From: Tardiphaga sp.
GTDB lineage: Bacteria; Pseudomonadota; Alphaproteobacteria; Rhizobiales; Xanthobacteraceae
Reading direction: 5' to 3'
Assembly: GCA_014377915.1 (NCBI GenBank)
Contig: JACMOT010000020.1
Coordinates: forward strand, 1-9,289
Length of the DNA stretch: 9,289 nucleotides
The position numbers were made by a program, and so were the translations under genes. This document shows, one piece after another, positions 1-6,920 of this stretch (position 1 is the first letter of the stretch; each line of letters begins with the position of its first letter). The notes under the pieces were generated by a model. The model was not told the DNA's origin, ran no database searches, and was given only the letters and a program-made list of their open reading frames with translations.

Positions 1-454
1 CGACCGGCACATGGGTGGCGCGGTACAGCAGGATATCCGCCGCCATCAGCACCGGATAATCGTACAGACCGACCGACGCGTTCTCGCGGTCCTTGCCGGC
101 CTTTTCCTTGAACTGGGTCATGCGGTTCAACCAGCCGAGCCGGGCGACGCAATTGAAGATCCAGGCCAGTTCGGCGTGGCCGGAAACCTGGCTCTGGTTG
201 AAGATGATCTGCGTCTTCGGATCGATGCCGGAGGCAATAAAGGCCGCGGTGACTTCGCGGGTGTTGCGGCGGAGTTCGTCGGGGCCGCCCCAGACGGTGA
301 CGGGAACGGTGATGGCGTGCATGTCGACGACGCAATAAAGACAATTATGCGTCTGCTGCAGTTTGACGAAGTTGACGATGGCGCCAAGGTAGTTGCCGAG
401 GTGCAGATTGCCGGTCGGCTGGACGCCTGAAAAAACCCGTTCGGTAATGGCCAT
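1..454 (-). CDS. trpS: Tryptophanyl-tRNA synthetase, N-terminal part (cut by window edge)
   Basis: Class I aminoacyl-tRNA synthetase that charges tRNA-Trp with tryptophan in the cytoplasm. Only the first 151 codons are present; the frame is open to base 1 and the KMSKS half lies outside the window. The start ATG (complement of 452-454) gives [20 protein letters not shown]. Visible family features are the PTGN-HLGN version of the HIGH ATP-binding signature (residues 13-21), the RMTQFKEK block (111-118), and [12 protein letters not shown] (133-144), whose Asp140 matches the aspartate that contacts the tryptophan amino group in characterised enzymes. A GGGA about 8 bases upstream of the start is a modest ribosome binding site. 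The gene lies 65 bp downstream of murJ on the same strand, so the two are probably co-transcribed. Family assignment is firm; completeness cannot be judged. Confidence 0.96.
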   Translation of the reverse strand, partial: MAITERVFSGVQPTGNLHLGNYLGAIVNFVKLQQTHNCLYCVVDMHAITVPVTVWGGPDELRRNTREVTAAFIASGIDPKTQIIFNQSQVSGHAELAWIFNCVARLGWLNRMTQFKEKAGKDRENASVGLYDYPVLMAADILLYRATHVPV

Positions 455-464
455 TATTCTGTTC

Positions 465-484
465 CCACATGCGCGCCGATGTGG
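465..484 (-). other. Small inverted repeat in the murJ-trpS spacer
   Basis: CCACAT (465-470) and ATGTGG (479-484) are perfect 6-bp arms around an 8-base GC-rich loop. In the murJ-trpS transcript this would be a short hairpin ending 10 bases before the trpS start and abutting its weak GGGA ribosome binding site. It has no U-tract, so it is not an obvious terminator. A role in trpS translation is speculative, and arms this short can occur by chance. Confidence 0.25.
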
Positions 485-519
485 ACTCGGCGCCAGCCGC
501 GTCCCTTGCCATGCGGGGG

Positions 520-2079
520 CTAGGCGCGCAAGTCGCCGGCGCGGGACCGCCTGACCGCCCGGATCGCATCGGCCGGGGTGACGACGCCCGACAGCGCCAG
601 CAGCGCCGCGTAAATGAGCGCCGCGCCGGCGATCATCACCCCGAGCCAGGCGGCCTGCGCCAGAGCATGCGCCGGTGCCGCCCGGGGCAGCAGGAAACGC
701 GCCTCCAGCCAGAGCAGCGAGCCCATCGCCAGCGCCGCCGCCACGATGCGCGGCAGCCGACGGCGTGCGTCGTGGTCGAGCGAAAAACCGAAGATCGCGA
801 TGTTGCGCACGACCAGTATTAACGCGCCGATCCAGGCCGCGAGCGCGATCGAAGCGGCGATGCCGGAGGCGCCGAAGCGGCCGAGCGCCGGGCCCGCGGC
901 GACCGCCACCGCGAGTCCCGCCAGCGTCGCCCATAGCGGCGTCAGCGTGTCGTCGCGGGCGAAAAACGCCGGCGACAGCGCTTTCACCAGCACATGGGCC
1001 GGCAAGCCAAGCGCCAGCCAGGCCAGCGCCTGCGCGGTGGCAACGGTGTCGGCAGCGGTGAAGGCGCCGTGTTCGAACAGCAAGCGCACGATCGGATGGC
1101 TGAGGATGATCAGCCCGAGCGTGGCGGGCAGCGCGAGGCCGATGGCGAGTTCGAGCCCGCGTGATTCCGCCTGCACGATGGCGGCGCGATCATCGGCGCG
1201 TACCGCGCGGGTCAGTTCCGGCACCAGCACGGTGCCCATCGCGGTACCGACAATGCCGAGCGGCAATTCGATCAGGCGGTTGGCGAAGTACAGCCACGAC
1301 ACGACCGACGGCGAAGTGGAGGCGATGATGGCGCCGGCCACGATCAGCAGCTGCGGCCCGGAACTGGCGATCATGCCGGGAATCGCCTTGCGGAAGAAGC
1401 CGCGCATCTCCGCGTCGAACGACATGCGCAGCGGCGTGGCAAAATTCTCGCCGTCGCGGCGAAGCACCAGGATCAGTAATTGTAACAATCCGGCTACGCC
1501 GACGGTGGCGGCCAGCGCCAGCGCGGCGGTCGCGGCGTCTCGCGGCTGCCACAGCAGCGCGATCATCACGCCGATCAGCGCGAGGTTGAACAGCAGTGGC
1601 GAGAAGGCGGTCAGCGCAAAACGCTGTTGCGCATTGAGCAGCCCCATCATCACCGTGACCGGGCCGGCAAAGGCGAGATAGGGCAGCATCAGCCGCGCGT
1701 CGTCGACCGCGAGGTCGAGCGTCGCCCGGCCGACAAAACCCGGCGCCAGCCGCGCGATCACCACCGGCATCGCGAAGCCGATCAGCAGCGTGACCACGAT
1801 CAGCGCGCCGCTGACGGTGCCGAGCACGCGACCGGCGAAGGCCGAGGCGGCCGCCGGGCCTTGCCCGGTGCGCACCCTGAGCCAGGCCGGGATCAGCGCG
1901 GCGTTCAGGGCGCCTTCGGTGAGCAGCCGCCGGATCACATTAACCAGCTGGAACGCGACCAGGAACGCATCGGCGACCGGACCGGCGCCGAGCAGCGCCG
2001 CCACCATGGCATCGCGGGCGAAACCGAGCAGTCTTGATGCCAGCGTGCCGGATGCGACAGTAAGGAGAGGGCGGATCAT
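520..2079 (-). CDS. murJ: Lipid II flippase MurJ (MviN family)
   Basis: Polytopic inner-membrane protein of the MOP superfamily that moves lipid-linked peptidoglycan precursor (lipid II) across the membrane. Length is 519 residues, close to the 511 of E. coli MurJ, and hydrophobic segments run through the whole chain as expected for about 14 helices. The N-terminal signature [10 protein letters not shown] (15-24) is present; Arg16, Arg22, Asp37 and Arg50 align with E. coli Arg18, Arg24, Asp39 and Arg52, residues of the central cavity. The [10 protein letters not shown] block (264-273) supplies Arg268, matching Arg270, but has Asn267 where E. coli has Asp. LFEHGAF (334-340) and ARDDTLTP (374-381) are further family blocks. 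The ATG (complement of 2077-2079) is supported because the conserved N-terminus begins right after it, though no clear Shine-Dalgarno precedes it. A palindromic repeat lies 18 bases upstream; trpS follows. Confidence 0.96.
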   Translation of the reverse strand: MIRPLLTVASGTLASRLLGFARDAMVAALLGAGPVADAFLVAFQLVNVIRRLLTEGALNAALIPAWLRVRTGQGPAAASAFAGRVLGTVSGALIVVTLLIGFAMPVVIARLAPGFVGRATLDLAVDDARLMLPYLAFAGPVTVMMGLLNAQQRFALTAFSPLLFNLALIGVMIALLWQPRDAATAALALAATVGVAGLLQLLILVLRRDGENFATPLRMSFDAEMRGFFRKAIPGMIASSGPQLLIVAGAIIASTSPSVVSWLYFANRLIELPLGIVGTAMGTVLVPELTRAVRADDRAAIVQAESRGLELAIGLALPATLGLIILSHPIVRLLFEHGAFTAADTVATAQALAWLALGLPAHVLVKALSPAFFARDDTLTPLWATLAGLAVAVAAGPALGRFGASGIAASIALAAWIGALILVVRNIAIFGFSLDHDARRRLPRIVAAALAMGSLLWLEARFLLPRAAPAHALAQAAWLGVMIAGAALIYAALLALSGVVTPADAIRAVRRSRAGDLRA

Positions 2080-2097
2080 CGGATACTCGAGTACGGT

Positions 2098-2146
2098 GTC
2101 ATTCCGGGTTCGCGCGCGGCTGGCGCCGCCCGCGCCCCGGAATGAC
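2098..2146. repeat. Imperfect palindromic repeat in the murJ/kinase divergent spacer
   Basis: GTCATTCCGGG (2098-2108) is perfectly complementary to CCCGGAATGAC (2136-2146). The GC-rich interior can pair further, with GCGCG and CGGC arms interrupted by a two-base bulge around a TGGC loop. It resembles the short GTCATTCCGGG palindromes I associate with Bradyrhizobium and Rhodopseudomonas intergenic regions; that link is recalled and was not searched. It lies in the probable murJ leader, ending 18 bases before the murJ start; the gap holds a second palindrome, TACTCGAGTA (2084-2093). Confidence 0.75.
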
Positions 2147-2250
2147 GATTGCTTGGGCAGGTCCGATCATGATAGGCCGCGACACCTCATGGTGCCGGCC
2201 CATCGTCGAGACTGGACCGGAATTCCCGCCCCACCGCAATTGCCGCAACC

Positions 2251-2253
2251 GGA
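2251..2253 (+). promoter_or_regulatory. Ribosome binding site that sets the kinase start
   Basis: A GGA triplet sits 8 bases before the ATG at 2262. It is short, but together with the protein alignment it favours 2262 over the in-frame ATG at 2142, which lies inside the palindromic repeat. Confidence 0.45.
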
Positions 2254-2261
2254 TATTCTTG

Positions 2262-3260
2262 ATGACCTCAACCAAATACGACGTGCTCGGAATCGGCAAC
2301 GCGATTTTCGACGTGCTGGTGCAGGCCGACGACACGTTTCTCGCCACCCATGAGATGAGCAAGGGCGGCATGGCGCTGATCGACGAGGCGCGCGCGCTGG
2401 CGATCTATCAGGCGATGGGACCGGCGACGGAAATGTCCGGCGGTTCGGCCGCCAACACCATTGTCGGCCTCGCAGGCTTCGGCGCCCGCGCCGCCTATAT
2501 CGGCAAGGTCAAGAACGACAAGATCGGCGAGTTCTACACCCACGATATCCGCGCCGCCGGCGTTGCCTTCGACACGGTGCCCGCGGCGAGCGGCCCGGCC
2601 ACCGGCTGCTCCTACATCCTGGTGACGCCGGATGGCGAGCGCACCATGAACACCTATCTCGGCGCCGCGCAGGATCTGACACCGGCCGACATCGACGCCG
2701 ACGCGGTGGCGGCCTCCGCCATCGTCTATCTGGAGGGTTATCTGTGGGATCCCGCCAGCGCCAAGGAGGCTTTCGTGAAGGCCTCGACGATCGCGCATGG
2801 CGCCGGCCGCCAGGTAGCGCTGACGCTGTCGGACGCTTTTTGCGTCGGTCGTTATCGCAGCGAATTTCTCGAACTGATGCGCTCGGGCACCGTCGACCTG
2901 ATCTTCGCCAATGAGGCCGAACTGACCTCGCTGTATGAGACCGATTACGACGCCGCGCTGACGGCGCTGCGTCATGACGTCAAGCTCGGCGTCGTCACCC
3001 GCTCCGAAAAGGGCTGCGTCGTGACGTCGAAGGATAATGTGGTCGCGGTGCCGGCGTTCCCGATCGACAGGCTGGTCGACACCACCGGCGCCGGTGATCT
3101 GTTCGCCGCCGGCTTCCTGTTCGGGCTGGTGCGATCCGCCGATCACACCGCTTGCGGCAAGCTCGGTGCGCTGGCCGCCGCCGAAGTCATCCAGCACATC
3201 GGCGCGCGTCCGCAGGCGTCGCTGAAGGATCTGGCGAAACAGCACGGATTGCCGGTGTAG
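2262..3260 (+). CDS. PfkB-family carbohydrate/nucleoside kinase, adenosine kinase type
   Basis: ATP-dependent kinase of the ribokinase/PfkB fold, cytoplasmic. The 332-residue protein starts MTSTKYDVLGIGNAIFDVLV, the usual first strand and substrate-binding aspartate. GGSAANT (60-66) is the first PfkB signature region, with the glycines that close over the substrate; NEAE (217-220) is the metal/phosphate-coordinating segment; DTTGAGDLFAAGFLFGL (273-289) is the second PfkB signature with Asp279 as catalytic base and the anion hole before it. Alphaproteobacterial proteins of this type are usually annotated adenosine kinase (adenosine + ATP to AMP + ADP), but the sequence alone does not settle the sugar or nucleoside used. 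The frame is open upstream to 2142, but those codons run through the repeat and show no family resemblance. It is divergent from murJ and convergent with the hydrolase gene, so it is likely its own transcription unit. Confidence 0.9.
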   Translation: MTSTKYDVLGIGNAIFDVLVQADDTFLATHEMSKGGMALIDEARALAIYQAMGPATEMSGGSAANTIVGLAGFGARAAYIGKVKNDKIGEFYTHDIRAAGVAFDTVPAASGPATGCSYILVTPDGERTMNTYLGAAQDLTPADIDADAVAASAIVYLEGYLWDPASAKEAFVKASTIAHGAGRQVALTLSDAFCVGRYRSEFLELMRSGTVDLIFANEAELTSLYETDYDAALTALRHDVKLGVVTRSEKGCVVTSKDNVVAVPAFPIDRLVDTTGAGDLFAAGFLFGLVRSADHTACGKLGALAAAEVIQHIGARPQASLKDLAKQHGLPV

Positions 3261-3266
3261 GCATTT

Positions 3267-3389
3267 GTGTCCCGGACGCGCCGCGGCATTCTTCATGCCG
3301 CTGCGCAGAGCCGGGATCCCGGTCGCTGCGAAAACCGGGACCCCGGCTCGCGAAGCGATACTGCGTATCGCATCGCGTCCGGGGAACAC
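3267..3389. repeat. Cloverleaf-forming palindromic repeat between convergent genes
   Basis: Four nested stems are visible. The outer stem is GTGTCCCGGACGCG (3267-3280) with CGCGTCCGGGGAACAC (3374-3389), complementary except for two extra bases. Inside are hairpin one, GCGGCAT/ATGCCGC (3283-3289, 3295-3301) with a TCTTC loop; a central stem, 3308-3322 with 3335-3349, 15 bp with one mismatch; and hairpin three, GCGATAC/GTATCGC (3355-3361, 3365-3371) with a TGC loop. Together they form a closing stem plus three arms. The opening GTGTCCCGGACGCG resembles dispersed repeats of Bradyrhizobium/Rhodopseudomonas genomes (recalled, not searched). It sits 6 bases after the kinase stop and 26 bases before the hydrolase stop on the other strand, so it could act as a bidirectional transcription end or RNA 3'-end protector. 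No protein frame is plausible here. Confidence 0.85.
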
Positions 3390-3415
3390 GACGCGCCACT
3401 TGTCGGCGGAGCGCC

Positions 3416-4597
3416 TCACGCCGCCCGCGATGACTCATCCAGCGCCGCATAGACCCCGCGTTCGAATGCCGAAAACACCTCGATACAGGCCGGATCGACG
3501 AACGGCAGCACCTGCATCAGGATCACGCCGGTGATGTCGCGCGCCGGATCGATCCAGTAATAGGTGTTGGCGAGCCCGGCCCAGGCCAGGCTGCCGGCGC
3601 CGCGGCCCTCCGGGCTGCGCTCGGTGTTGATCATGAAGCTGAGGCCGTATTTTTTCTCCATGCCCGGATAGAGGTCGACATCGTTGCTGGCGGTGGCAAT
3701 GGCCGAGGTCATCTTGGTCATCGACAATTCCCCGATGTGGTTCTGTCCCATCGTCGCGACGGTTTCGGGTCGCAGCACCTGATGGCCGTTGCCGCTGCCC
3801 TTGTTCAGGATCATCTGGGTGAACCTGATATAATCCGGAGCAGTGCCGTACAGCCCGCCGCCGCCGGCGTGGAATTCCGGGTCCTGTCCGATCTCGAAAG
3901 CGATCGGGGTGAGCGTGCCATCGGTGCCGCGGCTGTGCATGCCGACCAGCCGTTGCCGCTGCGACGGGCCGATCCGGAACGCGGTATCCACCATGCCGAG
4001 CGGCGCCAGAATATGATCGCGCATATAGGTGTCGAGCCGGATACCGCTGGCTTCTTCCACTGCCCTGCCGGCGAAATCGAGATTGGTGCCATATTCCCAG
4101 CGCGTGCCGGGATCGCTCATGACCGGTACTTGCAGCGCCGCCTTGAGCCCGGTGCGGAAACCCGGCGTGCCGGTGGTCCGCAGATAGCGCACCATGTCGC
4201 CATTCCACATGTCGTAACAGAAGCCGGCGGTGTGACTGAGCAGGTGGCGCAGCGTGATCGGATTGCGCGCCGGCCGCAGCTTCGGGGTGCCGTCGGCGGC
4301 AAAGCCTTCCAGCACCTGGATCGCGGCGAGGTCGGGCAGCACCGCGCCGATCGGCCCGTCGAGCGTGAGCTTGCCTTGCTCGACCAGCTGCATCGCGGCG
4401 GCGGCGGTGATCGCCTTGGTCATCGACGCCAGCCAGAACACGCTGTCGGTGGTCATCGCATCGGGCTTCGACAAATCGCGGCGACCGAACGCGCTCTGGT
4501 AGATCACCTCGGTTCCGGTCGCGACCATGGCGACCGCGCCGGGCACCGCGCCGCTGTCGCAGGCCTGTCGCAGCTTCGGTTCGATCTGGTTTCGCAT
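3416..4597 (-). CDS. Serine hydrolase of the beta-lactamase / class C-like family (EstB-type esterase)
   Basis: The 393-residue protein has the penicillin-recognising serine hydrolase fold. Ser58-Met-Thr-Lys61 is the nucleophile S-x-x-K motif; LRHLLSHTAGF (116-126) is the conserved block after it; Tyr169 in WEYGTNLDF fits the second-motif tyrosine; Trp339-Ala-Gly is a likely third motif in place of the KTG of true beta-lactamases. This pattern fits family VIII carboxylesterases and related amidases better than antibiotic resistance enzymes; the natural substrate cannot be told. No signal peptide is visible, so a cytoplasmic location is inferred. The start is the ATG at 4597, with GGAG 6 bases upstream. 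The frame stays open to 4873, but that extension is rich in Arg, His and Pro and lacks family features. It is convergent with the kinase gene and divergent from the small gene at 4937. Confidence 0.9.
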   Translation of the reverse strand: MRNQIEPKLRQACDSGAVPGAVAMVATGTEVIYQSAFGRRDLSKPDAMTTDSVFWLASMTKAITAAAAMQLVEQGKLTLDGPIGAVLPDLAAIQVLEGFAADGTPKLRPARNPITLRHLLSHTAGFCYDMWNGDMVRYLRTTGTPGFRTGLKAALQVPVMSDPGTRWEYGTNLDFAGRAVEEASGIRLDTYMRDHILAPLGMVDTAFRIGPSQRQRLVGMHSRGTDGTLTPIAFEIGQDPEFHAGGGGLYGTAPDYIRFTQMILNKGSGNGHQVLRPETVATMGQNHIGELSMTKMTSAIATASNDVDLYPGMEKKYGLSFMINTERSPEGRGAGSLAWAGLANTYYWIDPARDITGVILMQVLPFVDPACIEVFSAFERGVYAALDESSRAA

Positions 4598-4603
4598 CGC
4601 GGG

Positions 4604-4607
4604 CTCC
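4604..4607 (-). promoter_or_regulatory. Ribosome binding site of the serine hydrolase gene
   Basis: Read on the minus strand this is GGAG, 6 bases before the ATG whose first base is 4597. It decides against the 92-codon longer open frame reaching 4873. Confidence 0.65.
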
Positions 4608-4832
4608 GTCTCATGGGGGTCGATGCCGGATGTTCCGCCGCGCAGCCGGCGCCGGCAAGCGGGATCATCAACAGGTCCTGATCGCTTGAACCTGACGGGC
4701 CGTATTTCCGACCTATTGCGGTGGCATCGCCCGTGGCCCCGGTGAGATTGGAAACGCGGCTGTTGCGAAACGGCTCGCTCACACCTCGAACTTAACCATG
4801 CGCAAATCGCCTCGCGCCTGCGGCAAACGGGC

Positions 4833-4857
4833 GGAACGATTCCTGCGTGGGGGTGTT
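4833..4857 (+). promoter_or_regulatory. Candidate EcfG-type (general stress sigma) promoter
   Basis: GGAAC at 4833-4837 is followed after 16 bases by TGTT (4854-4857). The alphaproteobacterial general stress sigma factor EcfG recognises GGAAC, 16-17 bases, then CGTT; here the first base of the second box differs. The site would start transcription roughly 70 bases before the ATG at 4937. It was found by eye and such a short pattern can occur by chance; the support is the exact -35 box, correct spacing, orientation and intergenic position. Confidence 0.4.
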
Positions 4858-4925
4858 TAAAACTCGTCGGCATTCGGGCCTGCCGGCGACGCTGTTACTG
4901 ATGAAAATATGCAGCCATGGGTTGC

Positions 4926-4929
4926 GGAG
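4926..4929 (+). promoter_or_regulatory. Ribosome binding site of the 109-residue gene
   Basis: GGAG lies 7 bases before the ATG at 4937, good spacing. It favours this start over the in-frame GTG at 4847, which has no comparable site and lies within the candidate promoter. Confidence 0.65.
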
Positions 4930-4936
4930 ACGGACG

Positions 4937-5266
4937 ATGATCGCGAACTGGACCGAATGGAAGCACTATCCCCGCGCGTCCCGCGGCGAGACGATCGAAG
5001 CGCCGATCGGACCCGGAATATTTGAAGTCCGCCACGCCATGACCGGCGCGCTGTTCGCTTTCGCGGCCGCCGACAATCTGGCGCAGGCGCTGGCGAAAAT
5101 TTCGGCACCGCCGAAATCCTTTATCTCGTGGTTTGGCCGGCGCGACAGCGCGATGCTGCCGGAGCTGGAATACCGTACCTTCGCGACCACAACCCGCGCC
5201 AATGCCCGGATCGCGGCGGCGCGGATGATCGACCGGCGCGAGACCTATCTGCGCGGCGCGGCGTAA
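4937..5266 (+). CDS. Small protein of unknown function (109 residues)
   Basis: I do not recognise a named family with confidence. The protein begins MIANWTEWKHYPRASRGETI and is soluble, with no signal peptide or membrane segment. A segment at about residues 26-52, PGIFEVRHAMTGALFAFAAA followed by DNLAQAL, then ELEYRTFATTT near residues 75-85 and a basic helix-like tail (about 86-106, rich in Arg and Ala), is arranged like a degenerate GIY-YIG-type small protein: a strand with I/V-x-V-R, a turn, and a later EYRT strand. That resemblance is weak and the usual catalytic residues are not clear. The gene has a good ribosome binding site and a candidate stress promoter, which argue that it is real. 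GCGGCG/CGCCGC arms flank the TAA stop (5258-5272), without a U-tract. gabD follows after 106 bp on the same strand. Confidence 0.75.
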   Translation: MIANWTEWKHYPRASRGETIEAPIGPGIFEVRHAMTGALFAFAAADNLAQALAKISAPPKSFISWFGRRDSAMLPELEYRTFATTTRANARIAAARMIDRRETYLRGAA

Positions 5267-5359
5267 CGCCGCCCGGCGATAGCTGCCATACGCTGCGCGA
5301 CCGCGCATTCCGGCCTATACTCCCCTACAAGGTGGCGATCTTAATTCGCGACCCTTGCC

Positions 5360-5364
5360 GAGGA
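5360..5364 (+). promoter_or_regulatory. Ribosome binding site of the dehydrogenase gene
   Basis: GAGGA lies 8 bases before the ATG at 5373 and inside the frame that would begin at the TTG at 5355, so it selects the ATG. Further upstream, TATACT at 5316-5321 could be a -10 box, but no convincing -35 box is at the right distance. Confidence 0.65.
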
Positions 5365-5372
5365 AAACGCCC

Positions 5373-6866
5373 ATGACCCCGACCGCCGCCGCTGCGCGTC
5401 AAGCTTCCGCCCCCTCCCTGCGCGACCGCCTGAAGGATCCCTCGCTGTTGCGCGAGCAGGCCTATATCGACGGCGCCTGGACCGGAACGGGCGCCACCCC
5501 GGTGACCAATCCCGTCAACGAGGTCGAGCTCGGCCGGGTGCCGAACATGGGTACCAGGGAAGCCACGCTGGCGGTGGAAGCCGCCCAGCGTGCATTTCCG
5601 CTGTGGGCCAAATTCACCGCCAAGCAGCGCTCCAACATCCTGCGCAAATGGTTCGAACTGATTATCGCCAACCGCGAAGATCTGGCGCTGATCCTGACCA
5701 CCGAACAGGGCAAGCCGCTGGCCGAGGCGCTCGGCGAAGTCGATATCGGCGCGGCCTATATTGAATTCTTCGCCGAGGAAGCCCGCCGGGTCTATGGCGA
5801 GACGATCCCGACACAGCGCGCGGATGCGCGGCTGCTGGCGATCAAGCAGCCGATCGGCGTCTGTGGCGCGATCACGCCGTGGAATTTCCCGAATTCGATG
5901 ATCACGCGAAAAGTCTCGCCGGCGCTGGCTGCCGGTTGCACCGTGGTGATCAAGCCGGCCAACGAGACGCCGTTCTCGGCGCTGGCGCTGGCCGAACTGG
6001 CCGAGCGCGCCGGCGTGCCGAAGGGGGTGCTCAACATCGTCACCGGCGATGCCTCCGAGATCGGCCTGGTGCTGTGCGAACATCCGGCCGTGCGCTTCGT
6101 CGGCTTCACCGGCTCCACCGCGGTCGGCAAGATTATCTACAAGCAGGCCGCGGTCGGCGTGAAACGGCTAGGGCTGGAGCTTGGCGGCAATGCGCCGTTC
6201 ATCGTGTTCGACGATGCCGATATCGATGCCGCTGTCGACGGCGCGATGGTGTCGAAATATCGCAATATGGGCCAGACCTGCGTCTGCGCCAACCGGCTCT
6301 ACGCCCAGGACGGCATCTATGATGCGTTCGTCGAAAAACTGGCGAAGAAGGTGGCGGCGCTGAAGATCGGCGACGGTACCGAGGCCGGCATCACCCAGGG
6401 GCCGCTCATCAATCTCAAGGCGGTCGAGAAGGTCGAGCGCCACATCGCCGATGCGGTGAAGGGTGGCGCCACCATCGTCACCGGCGGCAAGCGCCATGCG
6501 CTCGGTGGCACCTTCTTCGAACCGACGGTACTGGCGAATGTGAAGCCGGATGCGCTGGTCTCGCAGGAAGAAACTTTTGGTCCGCTGGCGCCGGTGTTCC
6601 GCTTCAAGGACGAGGCTGACGTCATCGCGCTGTGCAACGCCTCGCCGTTCGGGCTGGCGTCGTACTTCTATTCGCGCGATCTCGGCCGCGTCTGGCGCGT
6701 CGCCGAAGCTCTGGAATCCGGCATGGTCGGCGTCAACACCGGGCTGATCACGACCGAGGTCGCCCCGTTCGGCGGCGTCAAGGAATCCGGCCTTGGCCGC
6801 GAAGGCTCGCATCATGGCATCGAGGAATATGTCGAGATCAAATACATCATGATGTCGGGGATCTGA
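5373..6866 (+). CDS. gabD: NAD(P)-dependent succinate-semialdehyde dehydrogenase (GabD-like)
   Basis: Aldehyde dehydrogenase superfamily enzyme; GabD oxidises succinate semialdehyde to succinate, the last step of GABA breakdown feeding the TCA cycle. The 497-residue protein is slightly longer than E. coli GabD (482), the excess being an N-terminal tail. Catalytic features are all visible: PWNFP (169-173) with Asn171, Lys194 in VIKPANETPFSALALAELAE, the cofactor-binding GFTGSTAVGK (244-253), general base Glu269 in LELGGNAPF, and nucleophile Cys303 in GQTCVCANRLY, a block very like GabD with its paired cysteine at 305. EETFGPLAPVFRF (399-411) and the C-terminal PFGGVKESGLGREGSHHGIEEY region are also typical. 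No gabT aminotransferase or GABA transporter adjoins it, so glutarate-semialdehyde or another semialdehyde remains possible as substrate. A strong hairpin follows the stop by 18 bases. Confidence 0.92.
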   Translation: MTPTAAAARQASAPSLRDRLKDPSLLREQAYIDGAWTGTGATPVTNPVNEVELGRVPNMGTREATLAVEAAQRAFPLWAKFTAKQRSNILRKWFELIIANREDLALILTTEQGKPLAEALGEVDIGAAYIEFFAEEARRVYGETIPTQRADARLLAIKQPIGVCGAITPWNFPNSMITRKVSPALAAGCTVVIKPANETPFSALALAELAERAGVPKGVLNIVTGDASEIGLVLCEHPAVRFVGFTGSTAVGKIIYKQAAVGVKRLGLELGGNAPFIVFDDADIDAAVDGAMVSKYRNMGQTCVCANRLYAQDGIYDAFVEKLAKKVAALKIGDGTEAGITQGPLINLKAVEKVERHIADAVKGGATIVTGGKRHALGGTFFEPTVLANVKPDALVSQEETFGPLAPVFRFKDEADVIALCNASPFGLASYFYSRDLGRVWRVAEALESGMVGVNTGLITTEVAPFGGVKESGLGREGSHHGIEEYVEIKYIMMSGI

Positions 6867-6884
6867 TCGAGGCAGTCTCTTGCT

Positions 6885-6916
6885 TGCTTCCCTCTCCCTT
6901 GCGGGAGCGGGAAGCA
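6885..6916. terminator. Hairpin between convergent genes, likely bidirectional terminator
   Basis: The left arm 6885-6898 (TGCTTCCCTCTCCC) and right arm 6903-6916 (GGGAGCGGGAAGCA) pair over 14 positions with one mismatch around a TTGC loop. It starts 18 bases after the dehydrogenase stop and ends 4 bases before the transporter's stop on the opposite strand. There is no real U-tract on either strand, so the termination role is inferred from position and stem strength. The CTCTCCC-TTGC-GGGAG core resembles hairpins common between genes in Bradyrhizobium relatives (recalled). Confidence 0.7.
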
Positions 6917-6920
6917 GACG

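Larger units (their letters stand above)
4598..4936. other. Divergent intergenic region between hydrolase and small unknown gene
   Basis: This 339-bp spacer carries the two ribosome binding sites at its ends and a candidate EcfG-type promoter on the plus strand. It also contains a 12-bp palindrome, GCCGGCGCCGGC (4645-4656), which is unremarkable in such GC-rich DNA. A minus-strand frame opens with GTG at 4782 and runs into the hydrolase gene in another frame; it has no recognisable family or strong start signal and I do not call it. No convincing promoter for the hydrolase gene was found by eye. Confidence 0.6.

Noticed and set aside
614..1681. Long plus-strand open frame of 355 codons opposite murJ
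   Set aside because: It is Ala/Ser/Arg-rich with no recognisable motif, and lies wholly antisense to a clearly conserved gene; such shadows are expected in GC-rich DNA.
2175..2200. Inverted repeat GGCCG...CACC-TCAT-GGTG...CGGCC upstream of the kinase
   Set aside because: Arms are short and interrupted by an unequal internal loop; likely chance in GC-rich DNA.
2142..2261. In-frame upstream extension of the kinase from ATG 2142
   Set aside because: The extension begins inside the palindromic repeat and shows no family resemblance, whereas the ATG at 2262 places the conserved first strand at the N-terminus.
2268..3419. Long minus-strand open frame of 383 codons opposite the kinase gene
   Set aside because: Composition is typical of an antisense shadow (Arg, Gly, His, Asp rich), it crosses the palindromic repeat, and the plus strand carries both PfkB signatures.
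3416..4597. Antibiotic resistance beta-lactamase
   Set aside because: S-x-x-K is present, but there is no signal peptide or KTG motif, and the WAG and YGTN features fit esterase-like relatives better.
4504..4782. Minus-strand 92-codon frame beginning with GTG at 4782
   Set aside because: Its first 50 residues look somewhat protein-like, but the rest overlaps the hydrolase gene out of frame, and I see no ribosome binding site or family match.
4598..4873. In-frame upstream extension of the serine hydrolase to 4873
   Set aside because: A GGAG ribosome binding site sits at the right distance from 4597, and the extra 92 residues look like translated non-coding sequence.
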